From: a bacterium
GTDB taxonomy: Bacteria; Electryoneota; RPQS01
Assembly: GCA_028711875.1 (NCBI GenBank)
Contig: JAQTRJ010000078.1
Location: 1 to 8,009 of the forward strand
DNA length: 8,009 nucleotides
Direction: 5' to 3'
Under the pieces are notes generated by a model. It ran no database searches. It was not told the origin of the DNA and was given only the letters and a program-made list of their open reading frames with translations. Of the stretch, positions 1 through 7,224 are shown piece after piece (the first letter of the stretch is position 1; every line of letters begins with the position of its first letter). Position numbers and translations under genes: made by a program.

Positions 1-2
1 CG

Positions 3-74
3 CACTACCGAACATGCGAGCCGGCCATCCTCGCGGGAATCTCCGTCTTAAACGAAAGCACCACATCGTTCTAA
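3..74 (+). CDS. Possible C-terminal tail of an upstream gene (partial)
   Basis: The frame starting at base 3 is open from the window edge to a TAA at 72-74 and would encode about 23 residues, including RTCEPAILAGISVLNES. Third codon positions are mostly G or C, as in the two clear genes, and the composition looks protein-like. The frame starting at base 2 is also open, to about base 139, so the choice is not certain. The fragment is too short to assign a family. If real, this gene ends about 200 bp before the carboxypeptidase and is read in the same direction. Confidence 0.3.
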   Translation, partial: HYRTCEPAILAGISVLNESTTSF

Positions 75-122
75 GATACAGCACCGACAACAGAAATTCA
101 AGCGACCCTTTGCAACACTCCC

Positions 123-158
123 CGCCGTTGTGGGTCTCCTGACCCGCAATGGCCATTC
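123..158. repeat. Family A hairpin repeat, copy 1
   Basis: A 36-nt element made of a stem-loop followed by the perfect palindrome AATGGCCATT (148-157). The stem is TTGTGGGTC (128-136) with GACCCGCAA (141-149) around a TCCT loop, nine pairs with one T.G. It recurs at 3678-3713 with only two substitutions, which together form one base pair (132 with 145). It has no T-tract after it, so it is not a standard intrinsic terminator. Confidence 0.75.
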
Positions 159-184
159 AGATTTCACCGTTTCATCCTGCCCTC

Positions 185-218
185 TTGCTTTTCCTCGCTT
201 CATGCGGTACATTATAAA
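185..218 (+). promoter_or_regulatory. Possible promoter of the M14 carboxypeptidase gene
   Basis: A TATAAA box at 213-218 lies 57 bp upstream of the GTG start. TTGCTT (185-190) is 22 bp upstream of it, too far for a standard spacer. The alternative pairing TTGCTT-N17-TACATT (208-213) has normal spacing but weak boxes. The AT-rich patch is conspicuous in a GC-rich background, so a promoter here is plausible, but the exact hexamers are not settled. Confidence 0.35.
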
Positions 219-247
219 TATGGGATTAATGCGGGTCAGTACCGCGT
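202..247. promoter_or_regulatory. Inverted repeat flanking the putative -10 box
   Basis: ATGCGGTAC (202-210) and GTACCGCGT (239-247) are inverted repeats with a perfect 7-bp core (GCGGTAC/GTACCGC), one T.G and an outer A-T pair. The 28-bp spacer contains the TATAAA box. This layout could be a pair of operator half-sites or a 5' hairpin; nothing here identifies a regulator. Confidence 0.35.
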
Positions 248-261
248 TCCGAGGCAGTTGA

Positions 262-268
262 GAAGGAG
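262..268 (+). promoter_or_regulatory. Ribosome binding site that sets the M14 start
   Basis: GAAGGAG lies 7 nt upstream of GTG 276-278. The earlier in-frame TTG (258) lies before this site and has no well-placed Shine-Dalgarno of its own, and the in-frame ATG (288) is 19 nt away. GTG 276 is therefore the best start. Confidence 0.8.
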
Positions 269-275
269 TACCATC

Positions 276-3200
276 GTGCATACTGTGATGAAGGTTGTTG
301 TTCTGCTTTCGATTGCGCTCACCCTCGCGCTGGGTGCGCAGGCCGAGGAGTATCGCCACCATAGCCAAGTGAAAGTCAATCTCGGTTCAGAGGCGCGATT
401 GCAAGAGTTTTCGAAAATCGCTTCGCGGCTCGACGTCGTTCCCGGCGAAACCCGTTTGGAACCCCACGTGATCGCCCTGCCCGAAGACCTCGCGCTGCTC
501 GAACGATTCGGCTTCTCTTACACCGTCGTTCACGCGGATATTGAGCAGTTTTACGCGTCGCGACTCGCTCTGCCTTTGGAAACCGACAGTCTCGGCGGGT
601 ATCATACCTATCATGACATCATGATGTACATGGACTCGCTGGTGAACGTGGATACGCACGGCATCATCACGCAGCGCTGGAGCATCGGACAGTCACTGCA
701 GGGCCGCGATTTGTGGGTGACGAAAATTTCCGATAATCCCGACGACGACGAGGACGAGCCGGAAGTCTTCTTCAATTCGCTGATTCACTGCCGCGAACCC
801 GCCGCCATGGAAGCCGTGCTCTATATGATGCGCTATCTGGTGGCGAATTACGGCACCAATCCCGACGTCACCAATCTGGTCAACACGCGCGAGATGTATT
901 TTCTGCCGTGCGTGAATCCTGACGGTTACGAATACAACCGGCAGACCAATCCCAGCGGCGGCGGCATGTGGCGCAAGAATCGCCGCGACGGAATCGGAAT
1001 TGACCTCAACCGCAATTTCGATGCGGCGTGGGGATTGGACAATGACGGATCCACATCCTACCCGAACTCCGGCAACGAGACCTATCGTGGAACGTCTGCC
1101 TTCTCCGAACCGGAGACGCAGGTCTATCGCGATTTCGTCAACTCGCGGCAATTCGCCTGCGGAGACGACTACCATACGGTTCAGAACATCATTCTCTATC
1201 CATGGGGCACCGACTACTACGACGACGACGGGCTGTGCGCCGACAATGCCGCCTACGAGATGATCGTGGATTCCATGCAATACTATATCCGACAGGTCAA
1301 CGGCGTTACCTATAACACGGGCACCGCCTGGCAGCTCCTCTACAACGTCAACGGCGGCAGCTTCGACTGGGAATACGGTGAGCAGAACTCTCACTGGAAG
1401 ATGATGAACGTCACCACGGAAGTCGGCAACTATTACACCGACGGTTTCTGGCCGGCGCAAAGCCGCATCTTCCCGCTGGCCGCCGAAAATCTTCCCGCCA
1501 ATTTGTTCCTCGCCCGCATCGCCGAGCAGTTTCAGCCGCCCGTCTACTGCGCGTCGCGAATCGCCGAGTGTCAGAGCGAATGGAACGGCGACAACGACGG
1601 TGTGACCGAACCCGGCGAAGGCCTCGAACTGCTTGTCACTCTGAAAAACCTCGGCCGCTGGACGCTCTCGTCGCTGCACGGCACGCTCTCCTCCGCCGAT
1701 CCCTACGTGACCATCACGGACGGCGAAGCCGACTGGGCGACTTTGAATCCCATCGCTTCGGGCGCGAACAGCGGCGCGTTTCAGATTTCCGTTTCCTCGG
1801 GCAGCCCCACACCCTATCAGATTCCCGTGTCGCTCCTGCTGACAGCGTCGGGCGGCTGGGACACCACGCTGACCTTCAACGTCACCGTCGGCCTTTCGAT
1901 GTTCGAGGACAACGTGGAAGGGGGAACGAACGGCTGGACGTCCGGCGGTCTCGGCAATCTCTGGCACATTTCCACCGTGCGGGCCGAATCTCCCACCCAT
2001 AGTTGGTACTGCGGCAATGACGGCGGCACTTACAACGGCAGCATGGGTTGCTGGCTGATGTCCCCGGTGTTTGTCGTCGGGCCGGGCGACCAACTTGAAT
2101 ACGATCAATGGTACTCTATCGAGAGCGGTTACGACGTCGGGTATCTCGAAGTCAACCGCGGTTTCGGCTGGGTGCAGCTGGGCTCGCCGACGACCGGCGC
2201 GTCCAGCGGTTGGGTGCATGCGATCCAGGACCTCGGAGTGACCTGCGCCGGTACCGCCGTGCAGATTCGCTTCCGTTTCGTCAGTGATGGCTCGGATAAT
2301 CAGGAAGGCTGGTACGTGGACAACATTCAGGTCGGTCCGCAGCCCGAGTTCTCGCTGCAGAGTCCGGCCGTCACTCCCGATCTCGGCGATCCGGCCACCG
2401 AATTCACCTACTCGATTCTTTACACCAGCCCGACCAACGTCGCGCCGCAAAGCGCGCAGCTGTTCATAGACGATGCGCCCCACGTCCTCACCACCGCCGA
2501 TTATACCTACTCCGATGGCTCGCTGTTCGCGCTGAACACGACGCTGCCGGCCGGCACCCACGACTACTATTTCCTGTTCGAAGGCGCGACCATGCAGCTG
2601 CGCGTGCCGACCGACGGAGTTCTGACCGGCCCGCTGGTCGGCAACGAAATCGTCTGCTATGATTTCGAAACCGATCAAGCTTGGACGGTGGGAGCCGACG
2701 ACGACAACGCCGGCAACGGCCTCTGGAACCGTGCCGATCCCGAAGGAACCTCCGAAGGCGGTCTGCCGGTGCAGCCCGAAGACGATCACTCGACTGATCC
2801 CGCCGTCGCCTGCTACGTCACGGATTCGCGCGCCGGAACCGCGTCGGGCAGCTACGACGTGGACGGGGGCAGGACCACGCTGCTCTCGCCCGTTTGGGAT
2901 CTATCCGAGTATCAGAGCGTCGCGCTCCATCTGTGGACGTGGTACACCAACCGCCTCGGCAACAATCCCACTCTCGACACGTTCCGCGTGGCGATCTCGT
3001 CCGACGGCGGCACGTCGTGGACGAACCTGATCCAGACTTCGGCCAGTTGGGAATACTGGAAAAACGATCTGTTCTTCCTCGAAAATTTCGTGACGTTCAC
3101 CGATCAGATGCGGCTCCGCGTGGTGGCCTCGGACTTCGGCAGTGGCTCCCTCGTAGAAGCCGCCGTGGACGATGTCTGTCTGCTCGACGTCGGCGCGTTG

Positions 3201-3419
3201 TCCATTCCCACCGGATTCACCGTGCTCCGCGTCGCCGACGAAGATTCGCTGACGCTGCGCTGGAGCGATGCGGGCGCGCCGCTCTATCGCGTCTATTCGT
3301 CCGAGTCGGCGGACGGCCCGTTCACCACCGAAGTCGGCGCCACGACCGCCACGTCGCTCACAATTCCGCTTCCGGCAAGCGAAATGCTTTTCTATCGCGT
3401 GGTCTCCGCCACCGAGTAG
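276..3419 (+). CDS. Secreted zinc carboxypeptidase, peptidase family M14, multidomain
   Basis: A 1047-residue protein, counted from GTG 276, that should remove C-terminal residues from peptides outside the cytoplasm. It starts with a signal peptide (hydrophobic core about 5-18, likely cleavage after GAQA at 23) and a propeptide to about residue 100. The M14 domain (about 105-420) keeps every key residue: zinc ligands H171 and E174 (IHCRE) and H300 (DYHTVQNIILYPWG), substrate-binding R233/R236 (WRKNRR) and N245-R246 (DLNRNF), Y356, and the catalytic glutamate E382 (TTEVG). The residue matching carboxypeptidase A position 255 is F363, so a hydrophobic-side-chain preference is likelier than a basic one. 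Beyond it lie a CARDB-like beta domain with DGVTEPGE (about 424-540), a jelly-roll module (about 541-690), an Ig-like module (690-788), a second jelly-roll (about 790-972) and an FnIII-like tail (975-1047) ending FYRVVSATE. The family is certain; the accessory domain names are judged by eye. Confidence 0.95.
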   Translation: MHTVMKVVVLLSIALTLALGAQAEEYRHHSQVKVNLGSEARLQEFSKIASRLDVVPGETRLEPHVIALPEDLALLERFGFSYTVVHADIEQFYASRLALPLETDSLGGYHTYHDIMMYMDSLVNVDTHGIITQRWSIGQSLQGRDLWVTKISDNPDDDEDEPEVFFNSLIHCREPAAMEAVLYMMRYLVANYGTNPDVTNLVNTREMYFLPCVNPDGYEYNRQTNPSGGGMWRKNRRDGIGIDLNRNFDAAWGLDNDGSTSYPNSGNETYRGTSAFSEPETQVYRDFVNSRQFACGDDYHTVQNIILYPWGTDYYDDDGLCADNAAYEMIVDSMQYYIRQVNGVTYNTGTAWQLLYNVNGGSFDWEYGEQNSHWKMMNVTTEVGNYYTDGFWPAQSRIFPLAAENLPANLFLARIAEQFQPPVYCASRIAECQSEWNGDNDGVTEPGEGLELLVTLKNLGRWTLSSLHGTLSSADPYVTITDGEADWATLNPIASGANSGAFQISVSSGSPTPYQIPVSLLLTASGGWDTTLTFNVTVGLSMFEDNVEGGTNGWTSGGLGNLWHISTVRAESPTHSWYCGNDGGTYNGSMGCWLMSPVFVVGPGDQLEYDQWYSIESGYDVGYLEVNRGFGWVQLGSPTTGASSGWVHAIQDLGVTCAGTAVQIRFRFVSDGSDNQEGWYVDNIQVGPQPEFSLQSPAVTPDLGDPATEFTYSILYTSPTNVAPQSAQLFIDDAPHVLTTADYTYSDGSLFALNTTLPAGTHDYYFLFEGATMQLRVPTDGVLTGPLVGNEIVCYDFETDQAWTVGADDDNAGNGLWNRADPEGTSEGGLPVQPEDDHSTDPAVACYVTDSRAGTASGSYDVDGGRTTLLSPVWDLSEYQSVALHLWTWYTNRLGNNPTLDTFRVAISSDGGTSWTNLIQTSASWEYWKNDLFFLENFVTFTDQMRLRVVASDFGSGSLVEAAVDDVCLLDVGALSIPTGFTVLRVADEDSLTLRWSDAGAPLYRVYSSESADGPFTTEVGATTATSLTIPLPASEMLFYRVVSATE

Positions 3420-3440
3420 GCGGAGCCGCTGAAACAGTCA

Positions 3441-3508
3441 TTCTGGACACCCGCCCGTAACGAAGTACACTCATTGGCCAGTCTTCTTTTCGGGCGGGGC
3501 GTCCAGAA
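3441..3508. repeat. Long inverted repeat after the M14 gene
   Basis: TTCTGGACACCCGCCCG (3441-3457) pairs with 3491-3508. The pairing is 8 bp plus 8 bp with a small asymmetric internal loop, enclosing a 33-nt loop. It begins 21 nt after the stop codon. There is no T-tract after the right arm, so it is not a canonical terminator; it could be a 3' mRNA-stabilising structure or a small repeat element. Confidence 0.6.
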
Positions 3509-3511
3509 TCT

Positions 3512-3538
3512 CAAACGGGGATATTGACATCCCGTTTG
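3512..3538. repeat. Second stem-loop in the convergent spacer
   Basis: CAAACGGGGAT (3512-3522) pairs with ATCCCGTTTG (3529-3538) with one bulged G and the loop ATTGAC. It starts 3 nt after the preceding inverted repeat, so the two would stack as adjacent hairpins in the transcript. Confidence 0.55.
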
Positions 3539-3593
3539 CACATTGTCCGCTTTCTGCTTTCTGATTTCTAATTTTACTTCTCGTTTCATGCAG

Positions 3594-3632
3594 AGAAACT
3601 CCCCGCTCGCTTCCGAGTGGGGAGTTTCTTTT
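3594..3632 (+). terminator. Intrinsic terminator of the M14 transcript
   Basis: AGAAACTCCCCGCTC (3594-3608) pairs with GAGTGGGGAGTTTCT (3615-3629) over 15 bp with one G.U, around the loop GCTTCC. It is followed by a short T run (TTTCTTTTCC). It lies about 175 nt after the M14 stop. On the opposite strand no T-tract follows, so it is directed to + strand transcription. Confidence 0.75.
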
Positions 3633-3636
3633 CCTC

Positions 3637-3660
3637 ATTCCCCCACTTCGTGGGGGGAAT
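3637..3660. repeat. C-tract/G-tract hairpin with TTC loop
   Basis: ATTCCCCCAC (3637-3646) pairs with GTGGGGGGAAT (3650-3660) with one unpaired G and loop TTC. The right arm runs into AATCAAAGGAGG, which resembles the AATAAAAGGGGGG that follows the similar hairpin at 7473-7501. The two appear to be members of one small hairpin family. Confidence 0.55.
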
Positions 3661-3677
3661 CAAAGGAGGAATTCTTT

Positions 3678-3713
3678 CGCCGTTGTCGGTCTCCTGACCG
3701 GCAATGGCCATTC
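3678..3713. repeat. Family A hairpin repeat, copy 2
   Basis: Matches 123-158 at 34 of 36 positions. The stem is TTGTCGGTC (3683-3691) with GACCGGCAA (3696-3704) around TCCT, followed by the palindrome AATGGCCATT (3703-3712). The two differences from copy 1 (3687 and 3700) are partners in the stem: G-C has become C-G. Confidence 0.75.
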
Positions 3714-3719
3714 TTCTGT

Positions 3720-3748
3720 TCCCGGTGGTGACTCTCCAGAGTCACCCC
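3720..3748. repeat. Family B hairpin repeat, copy 1
   Basis: A 29-nt sequence identical to 7084-7112 and 7761-7789. Its core is a perfect hairpin: GGTGACTC (3727-3734) and GAGTCACC (3739-3746) around TCCA. It sits 6 nt after family A copy 2. Sequence around the 29-nt match is not shared with the other two copies, so this is an independent occurrence rather than part of the 308-bp duplication. Confidence 0.75.
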
Positions 3749-3780
3749 TTCCCGCGCCAACCCGACCGGAATCTTCCAAT

Positions 3781-3806
3781 AAAAAAAAGGCGCGATCAAT
3801 CGCGCC
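3781..3806 (-). terminator. Intrinsic terminator of the S8 protease transcript
   Basis: GGCGCGAT (3789-3796) and ATCGCGCC (3799-3806) form a GC-rich stem. On the minus strand it is followed directly by eight T (A run at 3781-3788). It begins about 55 nt past the S8 stop codon, at the right place and in the right orientation for that gene. A weaker A/T run on the other side (3810-3815) is too short to make it clearly bidirectional. Confidence 0.88.
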
Positions 3807-3861
3807 CTTAAAAAAGTCCGTCAATCCTTTTTCAGCTTTCCGCTTTCAGTCTTTCAGCTTT

Positions 3862-6609
3862 TCACTCCGTCGCCGACACCACCCGATAAAAGAACTGCGT
3901 TCCGGCCGTGTCCACTCCCGCCACCGTGAGCAGCGTGTCCGCCGTCGCCTGCAGAAAATCATACGGCCCCTCCGGTTCGTCGCTCGCGTACACGCGATAG
4001 AGCGGCGCGCCGGTCGGACTCCAGTGCAGCACGATCTCGTCGCCGTCCCGACTCGCCGTCACTTCGGGTGGGCCGACCACGAATCCGCGCACTCGAATCA
4101 TTCGCTGTCCGCCGTGTGCGTTGCCGGTCGTCAGCGTGTCGTCCTCGCTGAACCACTGCGCGTCGCAGGGATCGTAGAAAAACGAGCGCCCCGCGTCGGG
4201 CGTGTCCGCGTCGCGTCCGAACGCCTCATATTTTCCCGAGCCGATGTTCGCGACGGACAGATAGAATTCGGCGGCTTCCAGCAGCAGCGAGGAGGCCGTT
4301 TCGCTCGTGAACAACACGTCCGCCCAATGCGCGCCCGGCTGAAGTCCGCCGATCTCGTTCCCGATCGAGCCGCGCGTTCCTTCCCACAGCACAGTTCCCG
4401 GCAACCCGCCCGCCCCGCTCGCGTCGTACACGCGCACGATCAGCGGCGCATGCTGCGTGTCGGGCAGCGCGCGCGACACGCACAGGCTCGCCCCGCATAA
4501 CCGGTACGGCACCGGCACCGGTCCGAATTTCACCGCCCACTCGAAATCGTTGTCGTCGCCGCCATCGCTCCAACTGTAATACTCGGCGCTGCCGTCGTCG
4601 TAGGACAGAACCGCTCCGCAGAATTCGCCCACCGCGAACTCAGATATGCTGTCCGGCGCGCCCTCGGGGACCGTGCGCGCGCGACCGGCGTTGTCCTGCG
4701 CCCGCATAAAATACTCGTAGTCTCCCGCCGCCAACAACGATAAATCCGCCGCGTACTCAAACGGAGTCTCGGTCGGCAACAGCTCCAGCGAATCGAACTC
4801 CCCACCGCCCGCTTCGCGATAGAACATCCGCACGCTCGCGATGGACAGCAGCGGCGACGTGTCCGAGACCCACGCCGTCACCGTCCCGGTTCCGGGCGCA
4901 AAATCGCCCAGCGGATCGTGCGCGAGATCGAACACCGGACTGACAATGCGGAAATCCCCGTCCGACGCGTCGGCAAGTTCCGGCGTGAGCAGGCTCGATA
5001 CGCGCACGCGCACGTGCGTCGTCGTCGCGCCGCTCACCATCCAGGCTTCCTCGCCGTCGTCCGCCGTCTCGCCGAGAATCGTCTCCCACGCGCCGCCGGG
5101 ATAATCGCGGTTGATCTCGATCGTCACGTTCTCGCTCAGTCCCCACGACGTCCAGTGCAGCTCGGCATAGTCCCCCGCCACCCACTCTTCTCCTCCGTTG
5201 GGCGTGGTCACCGCAAGCCCGCGGAACACCGAATCGGGCGGTTCGAAACTCTGGATCGCCAGCACGGCGTTGTACAAATTCAGCCGACCGCCCGAGACCG
5301 TCAGCGTGTCGAATCCCGGAAGCACATCCACGCTCTCGAGAATCAACTGCTTCACCGACAGCGCCGCCGCCGCCGGAGCGGCCAGATAATACTGGCAAAA
5401 CAGCGAATCGGCGGCGGAATAGAGCAGCGCGACCGCCCCGCTGACGTGCGGCGCGGACATCGAGGTTCCCGACAGCGTCCCGCTGCTGTTGTTGGACGTC
5501 GTGCTGCGGATGCTCGTGCCGGGCGCGGCGAGGTCAATCGTCGTGTCGCCGTAGGCCGCGTTGGCATACCTGACGTCGCTGTTGGTCGTATTGGTCACGG
5601 AAATAATATACGGACTGCTGCAGCCGGTCGGCACGTCGCCGACCGCGTCCACGTCCGCCGCGAAGTTGGCCGTCGCGCAGGCCGAAAGGATGCCGAGTTC
5701 CCCCATCTCATTGTAGAGATCGTTCCAAATCGGATAGCTTCCCGTTTCGCAGTCTCCGTAATTGACGCCGAAGCTGCTATTGGTCACGACCACGTTCGCC
5801 CCGCGCGCTCCACCGCTCGACCACCACAGCTCCTTCTGGGCGATCACATAGCCGTAGCCGGATGAGATGACCGAGGTCTGCGTGCTCGAAGCGGCCACGA
5901 ACATGATCTTCGTGTTCCAATTGATCCCGGCCACCAGCACGCCGTTATTGGTGGCGGCGCCGATGATTCCACTGACGTGGGTGCCATGATTGGCCACCGG
6001 AATCGTCCCGTCTTCCGAATAGGCGTCCCAGCCGTTGATGTCGTCCACGTAGCCGTTGTCGTCGTCATCAATGCCGTTGTCGGGAATCTCGCTTGCGTTC
6101 ACCCAGATATTGTCGGTCAGGTCCTGATGGGTCAGCAGACAACCGCCGTCCACCACCGCCACCACGATCGGATGTCCTGCGAAGTCGGTCCCGCCGGTCG
6201 TCAGGTCCCAGGCTTCGGGGGCGTCAATGTCGGCGTCGCTCGTCTGATGAAAATTCCATTGGGTCAGAAACAGCGGATCGTCGGGGGTCGCGCGTTCGGC
6301 CGCATAGTGATCGGCCTGCGCCCAGCGCACCGAGGGATGCGCCGCCAACAGGACGATCGCATCCGCCACGCCGAGTTTGTCGTCGCGCAGTTTGATCAGA
6401 AAAATATTCAGGGAGGGAACGAGAGAACGGGCGGGAGAAAATAGCGCGGGATCCAGCGCGGCGCGGGCGTCAGCCAGTGTCGTCGGCCCGTCGAAGCGCA
6501 CGATGACTTGTCCGGGAGCGTAAGCGGTAGAAGCCACTTGCGCACCGACGTCCAACGCCGCCATGCCAATCAGTACCGCGATCCACACCATCAGAGAGCT
6601 GATTCTCAC
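3862..6609 (-). CDS. Secreted subtilisin-like serine protease, peptidase family S8, multidomain
   Basis: A 915-residue protein expected to be an exported endopeptidase. Residues 1-24 are a signal peptide (hydrophobic core 6-18, likely cleavage near GAQ or AQVA). Residues 30-108 (APGQVIVRF...) are a propeptide of the kind seen in S8 zymogens. The catalytic domain (about 115-455) has D154 (VVDGG), H208 (NHGTHVSG), the probable oxyanion-hole N315 (ATANF) and S383 (GTSMSAPHVSG), so the triad is intact. An acidic loop at 177-195 (DNGIDDDDNGYVDDINGWD) matches the calcium-binding insertion common in bacterial S8 enzymes. The C-terminal half has a PNGGEEW domain of Kre9/KNH type (about 467-555), an Ig-like module (556-660), a beta domain starting YDDGSAEYY (665-845) and an FnIII-like tail (848-915) ending FYRVVSATE, as in the convergent M14 protein. 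The start is GTG; an ATG one base upstream is out of frame and stops at once. Confidence 0.95.
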   Translation of the reverse strand: MRISSLMVWIAVLIGMAALDVGAQVASTAYAPGQVIVRFDGPTTLADARAALDPALFSPARSLVPSLNIFLIKLRDDKLGVADAIVLLAAHPSVRWAQADHYAAERATPDDPLFLTQWNFHQTSDADIDAPEAWDLTTGGTDFAGHPIVVAVVDGGCLLTHQDLTDNIWVNASEIPDNGIDDDDNGYVDDINGWDAYSEDGTIPVANHGTHVSGIIGAATNNGVLVAGINWNTKIMFVAASSTQTSVISSGYGYVIAQKELWWSSGGARGANVVVTNSSFGVNYGDCETGSYPIWNDLYNEMGELGILSACATANFAADVDAVGDVPTGCSSPYIISVTNTTNSDVRYANAAYGDTTIDLAAPGTSIRSTTSNNSSGTLSGTSMSAPHVSGAVALLYSAADSLFCQYYLAAPAAAALSVKQLILESVDVLPGFDTLTVSGGRLNLYNAVLAIQSFEPPDSVFRGLAVTTPNGGEEWVAGDYAELHWTSWGLSENVTIEINRDYPGGAWETILGETADDGEEAWMVSGATTTHVRVRVSSLLTPELADASDGDFRIVSPVFDLAHDPLGDFAPGTGTVTAWVSDTSPLLSIASVRMFYREAGGGEFDSLELLPTETPFEYAADLSLLAAGDYEYFMRAQDNAGRARTVPEGAPDSISEFAVGEFCGAVLSYDDGSAEYYSWSDGGDDNDFEWAVKFGPVPVPYRLCGASLCVSRALPDTQHAPLIVRVYDASGAGGLPGTVLWEGTRGSIGNEIGGLQPGAHWADVLFTSETASSLLLEAAEFYLSVANIGSGKYEAFGRDADTPDAGRSFFYDPCDAQWFSEDDTLTTGNAHGGQRMIRVRGFVVGPPEVTASRDGDEIVLHWSPTGAPLYRVYASDEPEGPYDFLQATADTLLTVAGVDTAGTQFFYRVVSATE

Positions 6610-6615
6610 ATCTAT

Positions 6616-6619
6616 CTCC
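6616..6619 (-). promoter_or_regulatory. Ribosome binding site of the S8 gene
   Basis: On the minus strand GGAG is followed by the 6-nt spacer ATAGAT and then GTG (6609-6607). The spacing supports this start. I see no convincing promoter hexamers in the next 150 bp upstream. Confidence 0.7.
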
Positions 6620-6905
6620 GGTCTACTCAGGACACATCTTACTCGTCATCCGCGCCCAGCATCGCACAGAGATAAAGAGTAACAAAAAAAGGGCGCGTGC
6701 GCAAGCGAAAATCTTCGGACTCTGAAATGAGGTTCTTCGTACATATTAAGTAATTTAAACCACTTATCCAGACCTGCGGGTCGGCAATGGTCTTTTTGAG
6801 GTACTCGATCCGATTTTTCTGTCAGCAGGGCAAGGATTGTTCCGCTCCCCCGGACGGGGAACGGCCATTGACCTGTCGGTACCTATGGCATCGCGCCCGT
6901 TTCAC
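6620..6905. other. Intergenic stretch with degenerate family A elements, no gene
   Basis: No credible coding frame. GACC-TGCG-GGTC (6771-6782) followed by GGCAATGGTC (6783-6792) resembles family A in the + orientation. GAACGGCCATTG (6859-6870) followed by ACC-TGTC-GGT (6871-6880) resembles it inverted. A separate stem, CCGCTCCCC (6842-6850) with GGGGAACGG (6856-6864), has one mismatch. An A7 run at 6683-6689 gives a T7 on the minus strand behind a weak GCGC stem, too weak to call a terminator. Confidence 0.45.
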
Positions 6906-6986
6906 TCGTAGCGCCGCACGGCTGTGCGCTCTTCTCGTAGCGCCGCACTGCTGTGCGCTCTTCCCGTAGCGCCGCACAGATGTGCG
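6906..6986. repeat. Family C: 29-bp tandem repeat of hairpins, three units
   Basis: Units begin at 6906, 6935 and 6964 (exact 29-bp period); the third is cut short after its hairpin. Each contains CGTAGCGCCGCAC, a 4-base variable loop (GGCT, TGCT, AGAT) and GTGCG, giving a CGCAC/GTGCG hairpin. Only the loop differs much between units. The third unit starts the 308-bp duplication, so a fourth copy lies at 7641-7663. Confidence 0.8.
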
Positions 6987-7083
6987 CGACTGTCGCGACA
7001 CAATTCATCGCGCCCTCTTTTCCGCTTTTCAAATTTTCGCTTTTTCGCCCTTTCGCTTTTGCATCTTGGCATCTTCCCGGCAA

Positions 7084-7112
7084 TCCCGGTGGTGACTCTC
7101 CAGAGTCACCCC
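7084..7112. repeat. Family B hairpin repeat, copy 2
   Basis: Identical 29-nt copy of 3720-3748, with the GGTGACTC/GAGTCACC stem at 7091-7110. It lies inside the 308-bp duplicated unit, about 75 bp upstream of the unit's promoter. Confidence 0.75.
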
Positions 7113-7186
7113 ATCCTCCGCCTCTCTTTTTTCTTCCCTCTTCCTTTTCAGTTTGAAATTTCAAGAATTAAGTTTTCTTCCTTCGC

Positions 7187-7215
7187 TTGACAAACGTTCA
7201 AAATGGTATTATATT
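7187..7215 (+). promoter_or_regulatory. Strong sigma70-type promoter in repeat copy 1
   Basis: A consensus -35 TTGACA (7187-7192), a 17-bp spacer and TATATT (7210-7215) form a near-consensus promoter. This is the best promoter in the window. Transcription would start near 7222 and run right. No start codon with a ribosome binding site follows at a sensible distance, so its product may be a non-coding or leader RNA. Confidence 0.75.
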
Positions 7216-7224
7216 ATGCACAAC

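Noticed and set aside
258..275. TTG at 258 as the start of the M14 gene
   Set aside because: It precedes the GAAGGAG site that fits GTG 276, and would put three extra basic/polar residues before a signal peptide that is already complete.
693..2789. A 698-codon open frame on the minus strand inside the M14 gene
   Set aside because: It lies wholly antisense to a gene with intact M14 catalytic motifs. Its translation is low in recognisable motifs and rich in R, G, V and A, as expected for the complement of a GC-biased reading frame.
6906..6986. 29-bp tandem repeat as a CRISPR array
   Set aside because: Units are directly adjacent with no unique spacers, and no cas genes are present.
6787..7190. 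Overlapping + strand frames of 60-88 codons across the repeats
   Set aside because: They are translations of the tandem hairpins and pyrimidine-rich tract, lack ribosome binding sites and overlap each other in different frames.
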